DNA of 64,000 bases from DASUPK01 sp963815665 (GTDB taxonomy: Bacteria > Actinomycetota > Thermoleophilia > Solirubrobacterales > 70-9), in the NCBI GenBank assembly GCA_963815665.1, contig CAWFHN010000013.1, forward strand, positions 186,001-250,000, given 5' to 3'. Under the pieces are notes generated by a model. It did not search any database. It was not told the DNA's origin and saw only the letters and a list, made by a program, of their open reading frames with translations. How positions within the stretch are numbered: the stretch's first letter is position 1; each line of letters opens with the position of its first letter. Positions 49,047-57,023 of the stretch are shown piece after piece. Made by a program: the position numbers and the translations under genes.

Positions 49047-50330
49047 CTACCCGACGGCTACGGGCTCTCGGGTGGCGCTCCTCGACCCGTTGACCGCCTG
49101 CCCGGCGATCTCGGCCGCCTCCGCGAAGCGCTCCTGATAGGTGCGGGCCTGCAGCCGTGAGATGACCAGGCGCTGCACCTGGGCCGTACCCTCGAACAGC
49201 TGGTAGATCTTCGCGTCGCGGAACCACTTCTCGAGCGGGCAATCGGTGGTCTGCGCGTAGGGCCCGACCAGGTCCATCAGGGTCGTCGTGGCCCACATGG
49301 TGACGTCGCCGGCCTTGAGCTTCGACATCGAGCCCTGGCCCCCGGTCATCGGGATGCCGTTGCGGCCCATCCAGGAGGCGCGCTGAACGAGCAGGCGCGC
49401 CGAATCGATCTCGGTCGCGACGTCCGCGAGGACCTGCTGGATCCGCTGCTCCTCGAGCGCGGGCCTGCCGCCGTCGACGGTCTGGTCGCCCAGATACTCC
49501 AGCGTCCACTCGTACGCGGCCTGGGCGATGCCGATCGCCGAGGCGCCGACGATGGGGCGCGTCATCTCGAAGGTGGCGAGGGCGTTCGACGAACCGCCCT
49601 TCTGACCGGAGCGGGCGCGCTCAAGCTTCCTGTTGAGCTTGTCCATGCCGCCGAGGAGGTTCTCGACCGGGATCCGGCAGTCCTCGAGGATCACCTCGGC
49701 CGTGTGGGAGGCGCGAATGCCGATCTTCGACTCCTTCTTACCCTGGCGGATGCCCGGCGTTCCTTTGCCGATCACGAACGAGGCCTGTCCGCGGTGGCCG
49801 AGCTCGGGATCGACCGTCGCGACGACGACGTGGACGTCGGCGATGCCCCCGTTGGTGATGAAGACCTTGGTCCCGTTGAGGACCCACTCGTCGCCGTCGC
49901 GCTTCGCGGTCGTCTTCAGGCTCTTCACGTCGGAGCCGGCCTGAGGCTCGGTGACGGCATAGGCGCCGAGGGCGATCTCGTCACCGAGGCCGAAGCACTG
50001 CGGAACCCACTCGGCGATCTGCTCGGGTGTGCCCGAGGCGGCGATGCCGGCGGCGGCCAGGCCCGAGCCCTGGACGGCCAGGGCGATCCCGGCGCAGCCC
50101 CAGTGGAGCTCCTCGGCCGTGATCACGCCGAGCTGCCCGCCCGGGTCGGCGCCCAGCTGCTGCATGTGCTCGAGCCCCTGGAGACCCCACTTGCGGGCCT
50201 CCTTCATCACTTCCCAGGGAGTGCTCTCCTCCCGGTCGTGCTTGCGGGCCACGGGGCGGATGATCTCGCGCGCGAACTTGCGGACGTGATCCCGGTGCTC
50301 CCTCTGCTGGTCGGTGAGCGCGAAGTCCAT
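49047..50330 (-). CDS. acyl-CoA dehydrogenase
   Basis: 427-residue FAD enzyme for the first step of beta-oxidation or branched-chain acyl-CoA degradation. Start ATG 50330 (MDFALTDQQREHRDHVRKFAR). Visible: substrate-binding YAVTEPQAGSDVKSLKT, WVLNGTKVFITNGGIAD, and YQLFEGTAQVQRLVISR whose Glu is in the place of the catalytic base. The long frame upstream of 50330 is a shadow of the divergent gene. A palindromic operator-like site lies 32 bases upstream. Confidence 0.93.
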   Translation of the reverse strand: MDFALTDQQREHRDHVRKFAREIIRPVARKHDREESTPWEVMKEARKWGLQGLEHMQQLGADPGGQLGVITAEELHWGCAGIALAVQGSGLAAAGIAASGTPEQIAEWVPQCFGLGDEIALGAYAVTEPQAGSDVKSLKTTAKRDGDEWVLNGTKVFITNGGIADVHVVVATVDPELGHRGQASFVIGKGTPGIRQGKKESKIGIRASHTAEVILEDCRIPVENLLGGMDKLNRKLERARSGQKGGSSNALATFEMTRPIVGASAIGIAQAAYEWTLEYLGDQTVDGGRPALEEQRIQQVLADVATEIDSARLLVQRASWMGRNGIPMTGGQGSMSKLKAGDVTMWATTTLMDLVGPYAQTTDCPLEKWFRDAKIYQLFEGTAQVQRLVISRLQARTYQERFAEAAEIAGQAVNGSRSATREPVAVG

Positions 50331-50361
50331 TTTCGAGAGGCCGTCCTTTCGAGATCCAGCA

Positions 50362-50381
50362 TTGACTGACTGGTCAGTCAA
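50362..50381. promoter_or_regulatory. TetR-type operator upstream of the acyl-CoA dehydrogenase gene
   Basis: TTGACTGAC and GTCAGTCAA are perfect inverted arms separated by TG. Palindromes of this kind are typical targets of TetR/FadR-type regulators of fatty-acid degradation. It lies 32 bases upstream of the start codon, where binding would block transcription. A related sequence occurs before the thiolase gene. Confidence 0.6.
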
Positions 50382-50486
50382 CCAGTCTACCCCACCCGGA
50401 AGTGGAACCTGCCACTTACCGCGAATGCCGCGGGGCGCTTTAGTCGGCCACACGCCGAGCAAAGCGCCCCGGCCGGGCCGAGGAGT

Positions 50487-51860
50487 ATGTGGATACCGTT
50501 CCCCGCCGTGCGTCTCCCCCGCCGTATCCAGAACGCGATCGACTGGGTGCGCTTCGACCTGCTCTCCCGGGCGGAGCCGCGCACGCTCGCGATCGCCGGC
50601 GGCGGCGCGGTGGCCGTCGTTCTGCTCATCTGGGTGCTGATCGCCACTCCCTTCTCCGGCGGCGGGGACGGCGGGACGCGGGTGGTAACGATCGCCATCG
50701 CGACCGACAACGCCCAGCAGGCGCCCGTCGGAGTGCTCGGCTTCCCACTGGTCGCCACGCGCAACACGACCCGGATCAGCGGCCCCGATCCGACCGACGA
50801 CGCGGCCGCCGCCGCGCTCGCAACGCACCCTCCCGCGCCCGAGGCCGCACCGCTCGAAGCGGTCACCCTGGTGCCCGACGACGACTGGCAGGCCGGGATC
50901 GCCGCCTCGGTCCTCGCCGGCCCCCCCGCGCGCATGCCCGTGCTGATCAGCCAGCACGGCGCGGTGCCCGGCGCCACCTCCCAGGCACTGGCCCAGCTCA
51001 ACCCGCGAGGCGGCCGTGCATCGGGAGACGTCGCCGTCTACTCCGCGGGCGGAGCGTCCGTCCCCTCGGGCCTGAAGTCGCAGGATGTCCCCGGAGACTC
51101 GCCGGCCGAGATCGCCAATTCCATCGACCAGCTCCGCCAGCGACTGGTGAAGGAAGAGCCAGAGCACATCCTGCTCGTGAGCTCGACTCAGGCGGGATAC
51201 GCGATGCCGGCGGCAGCCTGGGCCGCCCGCTCCGGCGACCCTGTCCTGTTCACCGGCCCCAGGCAGGTTCCCTCCGCCACGCTGGCTGCACTGCGGCGCC
51301 ACGCCGCCGCCGGCGTCTACGTCCTCGGCCCGGAGTCCGTGATCTCCAAGGAGGTGTTGAAGCAGGTCGGTCGGGTGTCCGCCACCGTGCAGCGCGTCGG
51401 CGCGACCGGAGCGGTGCAGAACGCGCTGCTCTTCGCCCGCTATTCGGACGGCTCTTTCGGCTGGAACATCAATGACCCCGGACACGGATTGGAGCTCGCC
51501 AACACCGACCGGCCCCTGGACGCGGCGGCCGCGTCATCGCTGGCCTCCAGCGGCATGTGGGGCCCGCTGCTGCTGACCGACACCACCGACGCCCTGCCCC
51601 CCGAGCTGAGAAGCTTCCTGCTCGACATCAAGCCCGGCTACGAGACGGATCCGACCCGGGCGGTGTACAACCACATCTGGCTGATGGGAGACGCGACCGC
51701 AATCGGCGGACAGGTTCAGGCGGAGGTCGACGAGCTGGCGGAGCTGGCGCAGATCGGGTCGGCCGGCGGGACCCAGGGGACCGCCAGTGGAGGCATCGCG
51801 CAGCCCGGCGGGCTCGAGGGAGAGCCAAATCCGACACCGCAGAAGGGGAAGAAGAAATGA
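50487..51860 (+). CDS. membrane-anchored protein with cell-wall-binding (CWB2-like) repeats
   Basis: 457 residues. Cytoplasmic N-terminus, one membrane helix (RTLAIAGGGAVAVVLLIWVLIATPF), then an extracytoplasmic part. The CWB2-type repeats are recognisable: LVSSTQAGYAMPAAAWAARSGDPVLFTGPRQVPSATLAALRR, HAAAGVYVLGPESVISKEVLKQVGRVSATVQRVGAT, and GPLLLTDTTDALPPELRSFL. The C-terminus is Gly/Pro/Lys-rich. Likely attached to cell-wall polymers. Coupled by ATGA to the next small gene. Divergent from the acyl-CoA dehydrogenase, so the operator between them could affect both. Confidence 0.8.
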   Translation: MWIPFPAVRLPRRIQNAIDWVRFDLLSRAEPRTLAIAGGGAVAVVLLIWVLIATPFSGGGDGGTRVVTIAIATDNAQQAPVGVLGFPLVATRNTTRISGPDPTDDAAAAALATHPPAPEAAPLEAVTLVPDDDWQAGIAASVLAGPPARMPVLISQHGAVPGATSQALAQLNPRGGRASGDVAVYSAGGASVPSGLKSQDVPGDSPAEIANSIDQLRQRLVKEEPEHILLVSSTQAGYAMPAAAWAARSGDPVLFTGPRQVPSATLAALRRHAAAGVYVLGPESVISKEVLKQVGRVSATVQRVGATGAVQNALLFARYSDGSFGWNINDPGHGLELANTDRPLDAAAASSLASSGMWGPLLLTDTTDALPPELRSFLLDIKPGYETDPTRAVYNHIWLMGDATAIGGQVQAEVDELAELAQIGSAGGTQGTASGGIAQPGGLEGEPNPTPQKGKKK

Positions 51861-52099
51861 GCGAAGCCGAGCGACCCGACAGGCTCTCCAGGAGGGTCAC
51901 CGTCGAGGACATCAGGGCGCTGGCGGGCCCATCCACCCCCCACTTCGCCCTGCAGGTGCGCAACCGGATCCAGCGGCTGATCGCCGATCTGCCGGAGGGC
52001 GATCCCGTGCGCCTCGAGGGCGAGACGCAGATCGCCCGGCTCGAGGAGCTTGCGCAGCACAGCGGCGATCCCCGCGGCGGAACGGGGGTGGCGCACTGA
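51857..52099 (+). CDS. small soluble protein of unknown function
   Basis: 80 residues, ATG overlapping the previous stop. Helical and charged (ERPDRLSRRVTVEDIRALAGPSTPHFALQVRNRIQRLIADL), ending Gly/His. No motif recognised. The stop shares one base with the MBL gene start, so it belongs to a three-gene unit. Confidence 0.7.
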   Translation: MSEAERPDRLSRRVTVEDIRALAGPSTPHFALQVRNRIQRLIADLPEGDPVRLEGETQIARLEELAQHSGDPRGGTGVAH

Positions 52100-52773
52100 T
52101 GAAGGAGCTCGCGGACGGCGTCTGGCACATCAAATGCCTTCCCGGCCTGCCATGGGCGGTCAATGCCTACCTGGCGGGCGACGTCCTGATCGACGCGGGA
52201 TGCCGGCAATCGACGGGCCGCATCCTGAAGCAGCTCGACGGGCACGAGGTGACCGCTCACGCGCTCACGCATGCGCATCCCGATCACCAGGGCGCGAGCC
52301 ACGACGTCTGCGAGCGGCTCGGCATCCCCTATTGGTGCCCGGAGCTGGACGTGCCCGCCGCGGAGGATCCCAAGGTGATCGACCAGCGGCAGCCGGACAA
52401 GTTCATGGCCCACTTCTTCTGGCGCATCTTCCACGGCCCCGGGCACAAGGTCGACCGCGCGATCAAGGGCGGGGACGAAATCGCCGGGTTCAAGGTGATC
52501 GACTCGCCCGGGCACTCAGCGGGACACGTCGTCTTCTGGCGCGAGTCCGACCGGGTCCTGATCATCGGCGACGTCCTGGCGAACATGGACCAGTACACGG
52601 GGATCCCAGGGCTGAACGAGCCCAAGCCCGCCCTCACGCCGGACCCCGAGCGGAACCGGCAGTCGGCGCGTGAGCTGGCCGCGCTGGAGCCGGAGCTCGT
52701 CTGCTTCGGTCACGGTGCCCCGCTGCGGGACCCCGCCAAGCTCAAGGCGTTCGTGGACGGGCTGGGCGGCTAG
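52099..52773 (+). CDS. metallo-beta-lactamase fold hydrolase
   Basis: 224 residues. Zinc-binding motif THAHPDHQGASHD (HxHxDH), second His in DSPGHSAGHVVFW, and Asp in IIGDVLANMDQY, then the C-terminal His in CFGHGAPLRDPAKL. N-terminal WHIKCLPGLPWAVNAYLAGDVLIDAG is typical of glyoxalase II/hydroxyacylglutathione-hydrolase-like proteins. Substrate unknown. Convergent with the LLM oxidoreductase gene, repeat copy B between them. Confidence 0.9.
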   Translation: MKELADGVWHIKCLPGLPWAVNAYLAGDVLIDAGCRQSTGRILKQLDGHEVTAHALTHAHPDHQGASHDVCERLGIPYWCPELDVPAAEDPKVIDQRQPDKFMAHFFWRIFHGPGHKVDRAIKGGDEIAGFKVIDSPGHSAGHVVFWRESDRVLIIGDVLANMDQYTGIPGLNEPKPALTPDPERNRQSARELAALEPELVCFGHGAPLRDPAKLKAFVDGLGG

Positions 52774-52808
52774 ATGCGAGGGCGCCGCTAGGCGCGACCC
52801 GTTTAAAT
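52774..52808 (+). repeat. dispersed hairpin repeat, copy B
   Basis: Begins ATGCGAGGGCGC immediately after the stop codon of the MBL gene and ends CCCGTTTAAAT, overlapping the last bases of the LLM gene. The stem is GGCGCC-GCTA-GGCGC-like, differing from copy A but keeping base pairing. Confidence 0.65.
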
Positions 52809-53831
52809 CGAGGGGCCGAACGAGTCGATGATCTTCTGCTGGTACTCGCCGATCTGCTCCGGCGGGATGAAGTAGGTCGGGGGCGTGAGCCAGACACCGT
52901 CCCCGCGCTCGGCCGCCTCCGTGACGCGGGCGCGGACCTTGTCGAGCGGCCCGGCCGCGGTGAATGCGTCGACCATCTCGTCCGGGATCTGCTCGGGAAC
53001 GGCCGCCAGGTCTCCCTTGCGAAACGCGTTGCCGGCGGCATCCGCGGCGTCGGCGAAGCCGTGCATCTCCCAGAGTGGCTTGTAGGTGCGGACCGTCGCG
53101 TAGAAGGCGATCGTCCGACGTGCAGCATCCACTGCGCGCTGCTCGTCGTCGTCGATCGCGCAGCAGACCGTGGGGATGAAGTCGATCGCGGAGCGCTGCC
53201 TGCCCGATCGCCCGAGCCCGGTCTCCATGTTGGGCAGCATCACCTCATCGACCCAGCGGGGCGGGCACATCGGGTGGGCGATCAGGCCATCGGCGACGTC
53301 CCCCGCCATGCGGCACATGCCCTCCTGCATCGCCGCCGTGTAGATCGGAACCCGGTCGCGAACCGGCTTGTGCGGCCGGATCCAGCCCCTGATGTCGATG
53401 TCCTGATACTCGCCCTCGTAACGAATCGGCTCGCCGGTCGAGGCCTTCTCCATGATCAGGCGGGTCGCCTCGATCGTCTCGCGCAGGTGCGGCGCGGGCT
53501 TGCCGTAGTCGACCGAGTGCCAGGTCTCGTTGAGGCGCTTGACACCCGCTCCGAGCCCCAACCGGAATCGCCCGCCCGACATCTCGTCGATGTCGAGAGC
53601 GCTGACGGCGAGGATGAAGGAGCTGCGGGTGAATGCCCAGGCGATGCCCGTGCCGATGTTCACCTTCTCCGTCTTGGCCGCGAGAAAGGTCGCCTGGGTC
53701 ACCGAGCTGCGAAAGAGCTCCGGCGTCCAGACGCAGTCGATGCCGGCGGCCTCGGCGGTGGCCGCCTGCTCGGCGAGATCGGCGGTCGTATCGCCGATGG
53801 CGGCGATCGAGATGCGGTCGAGGGCGGCCAT
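52803..53831 (-). CDS. LLM-class flavin/F420-dependent oxidoreductase
   Basis: 342 residues, luciferase-like barrel. N-terminal ISIAAIGDTTADLAEQAATAEAAGIDCVWTPE, then VNIGTGIAWAFTRSSFILA, EMSGGRFRLGLGAGVKRLNE (conserved GRxxLGLGAG) and PVRDRVPIYTAAMQEGMCRMAG. Substrate unknown; such enzymes often use F420 in Actinomycetota. Likely cotranscribed with the AlkA-like and thiolase genes upstream on the same strand. Confidence 0.9.
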   Translation of the reverse strand: MAALDRISIAAIGDTTADLAEQAATAEAAGIDCVWTPELFRSSVTQATFLAAKTEKVNIGTGIAWAFTRSSFILAVSALDIDEMSGGRFRLGLGAGVKRLNETWHSVDYGKPAPHLRETIEATRLIMEKASTGEPIRYEGEYQDIDIRGWIRPHKPVRDRVPIYTAAMQEGMCRMAGDVADGLIAHPMCPPRWVDEVMLPNMETGLGRSGRQRSAIDFIPTVCCAIDDDEQRAVDAARRTIAFYATVRTYKPLWEMHGFADAADAAGNAFRKGDLAAVPEQIPDEMVDAFTAAGPLDKVRARVTEAAERGDGVWLTPPTYFIPPEQIGEYQQKIIDSFGPSI

Positions 53832-53845
53832 GGGCGCGCGTCAGC

Positions 53846-54532
53846 CTACTTCGACGCCTCCTCGACCGGCGTGTTGTCGAGGGATCGCCACAGGTAGAGG
53901 CAGGCGAGCGTGCGGCGGGGGCGCCACTCTTCCGCCAGTTTCTCGAGCTCCTCGGGCCCGGGCAGGTCGTCCATCCCGTACGCGATCTGCACCGCGCGCC
54001 GGATACCCAGGTCCCCGACGGAGACCACGTCCTCCCTGGCGAGATGGAACATCAGGAACATCTCCGCCGTCCACTGGCCCACTCCCTTCACCTCGATCAG
54101 CTCCGCGATCACGTCCTCGTCCGAGAAATCCTTGATGCGGTCGAAGTCGAGCCGGCCGTCGGTCACCCGTTTGGAGAGGTCCCGGAGGAACTCGACCTTT
54201 GCGTTGGAGAGGCCCGCCTTGCGTAGCGTCTGCGGCCTCTTGCGGAGCAGCGCCTCGGGGGCCGGTGTCTCCCCGCCGAATTGGGCGAGCAGCTTCTCCC
54301 AGATCGAGCGAGCCGCCTTGGTGGAGAGCTGCTGGCCGACGATCGCGCGGGCGACGGCCTCGAACGGATCCGGCCTGCTGCCGCGCCGGTCGATCGCGGG
54401 ATCGATCGGCCCCCGCTCCTCCATCAAGCGCTTGAGCACCTTGTCCGCGCGCATCAGCGCGCGGTCGTCGGCCGTCCACTTCACAGCGTGCTTGCGGGCG
54501 TGCGCACCCGCGGGCCTCGAGGCCATCATCAC
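53846..54532 (-). CDS. DNA-3-methyladenine glycosylase II (AlkA-like, HhH-GPD)
   Basis: 228 residues, removing alkylated bases from DNA. FEAVARAIVGQQLSTKAARSIWEKLLAQFGG is the conserved N-terminal helix pair; the helix-hairpin-helix is LIEVKGVGQWTAEMFLMF; the catalytic Asp lies in VVSVGDLGIRRAV. The enzyme lacks the N-terminal TBP-like domain of E. coli AlkA. Start ATG 54532 (ATGs one and two codons later are also possible). Confidence 0.92.
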   Translation of the reverse strand: MMMASRPAGAHARKHAVKWTADDRALMRADKVLKRLMEERGPIDPAIDRRGSRPDPFEAVARAIVGQQLSTKAARSIWEKLLAQFGGETPAPEALLRKRPQTLRKAGLSNAKVEFLRDLSKRVTDGRLDFDRIKDFSDEDVIAELIEVKGVGQWTAEMFLMFHLAREDVVSVGDLGIRRAVQIAYGMDDLPGPEELEKLAEEWRPRRTLACLYLWRSLDNTPVEEASK

Positions 54533-54568
54533 CTCAACGCCCGCGGGCCACTCAACTGTGAGATCGGG

Positions 54569-55756
54569 TCAGACCCTCTGGATCAGCGTGCCGGTACCGA
54601 GCCCGCCACCGCAGCACATGGTCACCAGGCCGGTCTCCCTATCGGAGCGCTCCAGCTCGTGGAGCAGCGTGGTGATCAGACGTGCGCCGGTCGAGCCGAG
54701 CGGGTGACCGATCGCGATCGCGCCGCCGTTGACGTTGACGCGATCCATGTCGGGCTCGAGCTCGCGCCGCCAGGCGGCGACGACGGAGGCGAAGGCCTCG
54801 TTGATCTCGACCAGGTCGATGTCGTCCATCTTCATCCCGTTGCGCTTCAGGATCAGCTGGGTGGCGGGGATGGGGCCGGTCAGCATCATCACCGGGTCGA
54901 CGCCGACCGTCGTCTGGTCGACGATCTTCGCCCGCGGCTTCAGGCCGAGCTCGTCGGCCTTCTCGCGAGTCATCAGCAGCACCGCTGCGGCGCCGTCTGA
55001 GACCTGTGAGGAGTTGCCGGCGGTGACCTTGCCGTCCTCCTTGAAGGCCGGCTTCAGCGACGCCAGCTTCTCGGCGCTGTCCTCGGTCGGGGGCCGGATG
55101 CCCTGGTCGGTGACGTAGGTGTCGCCGTTGCTGCGCCACGGGATGATCTCGCGCTCGAAGCGGCCCTCCTCGGTCGCCTGGTGGGCGAGCTGGTGGGAAC
55201 GGAGGCCGATCTCGTCCATCTCGGAGCGGGGGATCTCCCACTTGTCCGCGATCATCTCGGCCGAGATGCCCTGCGGGACGAGGTTGTAGCGCTCCATCAG
55301 CGCCGGGGAGAAGGCGAAGCCGTGCTCCTTCATCACCTCGGCGGAGTCCGCGAAGGAGATGTGGCCCATGTGCTCGACGCCGCCGCCGATGACGACGTCA
55401 TGGACGCCGGAGGCGACGAGGGCGGCGCCGAAGTTGACTGCCTGCTGGGCCGAGCCGCACTGGCGGTCGACCGTGGTCGCGGGGGTCTCCATCGGGAGCC
55501 CGGCCTCGAGCCAGGCGTTGCGCGCGATGTTGATGCCCTGCTCGCCGAACTGCTGCACACAGCCGGAGACGACGTCCTCGACCTCGGAGCCGTCGACGCC
55601 GGCGCGCTTCAGCAGCTCGTCGTAGGTCTTCGCGAGCAGGCTGGAGGCGTGGACGTCCTTGTAATAGCCCTTCTCCTCATGCCCGCGGCCGACTGGAAGT
55701 CGGGCGGCCTCCACGATCACTACCTCGCGTCCACTGAACTTTCCGTTCTCAGCCAC
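54569..55756 (-). CDS. acetyl-CoA C-acyltransferase (thiolase)
   Basis: 395-residue thiolase, cleaving 3-ketoacyl-CoA or condensing acetyl-CoA. Active-site Cys in VDRQCGSAQQAVNFG, His in GGAIAIGHPLGSTGARL and the second Cys in VTMCCGGGLGTG. FadI/FadA-like rather than biosynthetic from context: an acyl-CoA dehydrogenase and a 3-hydroxyacyl-CoA dehydrogenase lie nearby. A palindromic operator-like site is 64 bases upstream. Confidence 0.94.
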   Translation of the reverse strand: MAENGKFSGREVVIVEAARLPVGRGHEEKGYYKDVHASSLLAKTYDELLKRAGVDGSEVEDVVSGCVQQFGEQGINIARNAWLEAGLPMETPATTVDRQCGSAQQAVNFGAALVASGVHDVVIGGGVEHMGHISFADSAEVMKEHGFAFSPALMERYNLVPQGISAEMIADKWEIPRSEMDEIGLRSHQLAHQATEEGRFEREIIPWRSNGDTYVTDQGIRPPTEDSAEKLASLKPAFKEDGKVTAGNSSQVSDGAAAVLLMTREKADELGLKPRAKIVDQTTVGVDPVMMLTGPIPATQLILKRNGMKMDDIDLVEINEAFASVVAAWRRELEPDMDRVNVNGGAIAIGHPLGSTGARLITTLLHELERSDRETGLVTMCCGGGLGTGTLIQRV

Positions 55757-55819
55757 CTGGGCCTCCTCAAGTCGGTTTCTTCAAGCAACCAAGCCTAGTA
55801 AGACAGAGCTTACACCGAT

Positions 55820-55833
55820 TGACTGGCGAGTCA
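55820..55833. promoter_or_regulatory. operator-like inverted repeat upstream of the thiolase gene
   Basis: TGACT-GGCG-AGTCA with 5-bp arms, lying in TTGACTGGCGAGTCAGCC, which resembles the palindrome before the acyl-CoA dehydrogenase gene (both begin TTGACTG). It is 64 bases before the thiolase start and overlaps the 3' end of the SnoaL-like gene. Confidence 0.45.
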
Positions 55834-56172
55834 GCCAGCGCCGCCGACCACCTCCAGGGCACGATCGCGATCGAAGAACGTCGGGACGGGCGCACCGGTC
55901 TTCGCCCTCAGATGCCAGCGCGACTCAGCCAGGATCGAGTCTCCGCGCTCGCTCGTCCCCAGCACCTCGAGACTATTCTCCGCCCAGGTCCGCGCCCATT
56001 CACGCATCCATTTCCGAAACTCATCTCCGCGGTAGGTCCCTGAATCCGGGAAGCTCGGATCGGGCGTAAATTCGAACTTCGGACCGAGCGCCTCGAAGAA
56101 GCCGTCGAGGTCGCCGCGGTTCCATCGTTCGATCATCTCCTCGACCCACTGGGCCCGCTTGCTCGCCGCCAC
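55831..56172 (-). CDS. SnoaL/NTF2-like protein
   Basis: 113 residues from GTG 56172; longer frames would run into the divergent gene. NTF2-like N-terminal helix (KRAQWVEEMIERWNRGDLDGFFEALGPKFEF), central PDSGTYRGDEFRKWMREWARTW and strand region SILAESRWHLRAKTGAPVP. Resembles the 36 kb SnoaL protein only at fold level. Function unknown. Confidence 0.8.
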   Translation of the reverse strand: MAASKRAQWVEEMIERWNRGDLDGFFEALGPKFEFTPDPSFPDSGTYRGDEFRKWMREWARTWAENSLEVLGTSERGDSILAESRWHLRAKTGAPVPTFFDRDRALEVVGGAG

Positions 56173-56198
56173 CCCGGGCGTGATACACCACTCGCCCG

Positions 56199-57023
56199 TT
56201 GGCTGCCTTCGAGACATACGAGCGACCTGGTATCGCCGGGAGCGGGACGATCGCCTGCGGGCTCGCCGCATGCGCCAGCGTCGCCTCCAAGACTGTCCTG
56301 CTGGCGCGCTCGGACGCCTCCGCCTGGAAGGCCGAGGAGCAGGCGCACTCGCTCTGCGCGAAGGTCGACGGGGCCGACGCGAAGCGGGTCAAGGTGACGA
56401 CCCGGCCGGAGGATCTGGCCTCCTGCGACGTCGTGATCGAGGCCATCGTCGAGGAGCTCGAGCCCAAGGTGGAGCTGATGAAGACGGTCGCGGATGCGGC
56501 CGGCAGCGCCGACCTCGCGACCACAACCTCATCGCTCTCGCTCGACGAGATCGCCTCGGGAGGCGGCCACCCGGAGCGGACCTTCGGCCTCCATCCCTTC
56601 AACCCCGTGGTGCGGATGGACCTCGTCGAGCTCTGCGTCCCTCAGGCGGCCAGCAACGAGATCGCTCCCCGCGCCCGCAACTGGTGCGAATCCATCGGCA
56701 AGACCGTCGTAGAGGTGCCCAACGAGCCCGGGTTCGTCGTCAACCGCCTCCTCTTCCCCTACCTGTTCGACGCCGTTCGGCTCATGGAGCAGACCGGGAT
56801 GAAGGCGGAGGAGGTCGATCGCTGCATGACCCTCGGTGCGAACTACCCGATGGGGCCGCTCGCGCTGCTCGACCTGATCGGCGCCGACGTCGCGGTCGCG
56901 ATCGGAGAGGCGCTCTACGCCGACAGCTCCGAGGAGCACCACCGGCCGCCGGGACATCTGATGGCGCTGGTCGATCAGGGCAAGCTGGGACGCAAGTCGG
57001 GGTCCGGCTTCTACGACTACTGA
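56199..57023 (+). CDS. 3-hydroxyacyl-CoA dehydrogenase family protein
   Basis: 274 residues from TTG 56199. The NAD-binding loop is GIAGSGTIACGLAA, an unusual version of the family GAGTMGxGIA. The catalytic segment HPERTFGLHPFNPVVRMDLVELCVP and NEPGFVVNRLLFPYLFDAVRLMEQTG match 3-hydroxybutyryl/3-hydroxyacyl-CoA dehydrogenases. The C-terminal domain includes YPMGPLALLDLIGADVA and GKLGRKSGSGFYDY. Likely third step of beta-oxidation. Converges with the M28 gene (7-base overlap). Confidence 0.92.
   Translation: MAAFETYERPGIAGSGTIACGLAACASVASKTVLLARSDASAWKAEEQAHSLCAKVDGADAKRVKVTTRPEDLASCDVVIEAIVEELEPKVELMKTVADAAGSADLATTTSSLSLDEIASGGGHPERTFGLHPFNPVVRMDLVELCVPQAASNEIAPRARNWCESIGKTVVEVPNEPGFVVNRLLFPYLFDAVRLMEQTGMKAEEVDRCMTLGANYPMGPLALLDLIGADVAVAIGEALYADSSEEHHRPPGHLMALVDQGKLGRKSGSGFYDY

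Noticed and set aside
49047..51485. Very long minus-strand frame joining the acyl-CoA dehydrogenase to upstream sequence
   Set aside because: The part beyond 50330 is antisense to the CWB2-like gene and crosses the operator; the conserved family N-terminus begins at ATG 50330.
49001..54548. 13-bp sequence AACGCCCGCGGGC at 49001-49013 and 54536-54548 in intergenic regions upstream of minus-strand genes
   Set aside because: Self-complementary GC-rich core is likely by chance at this base composition, and the flanks do not match; two copies are too few to claim a repeat family.
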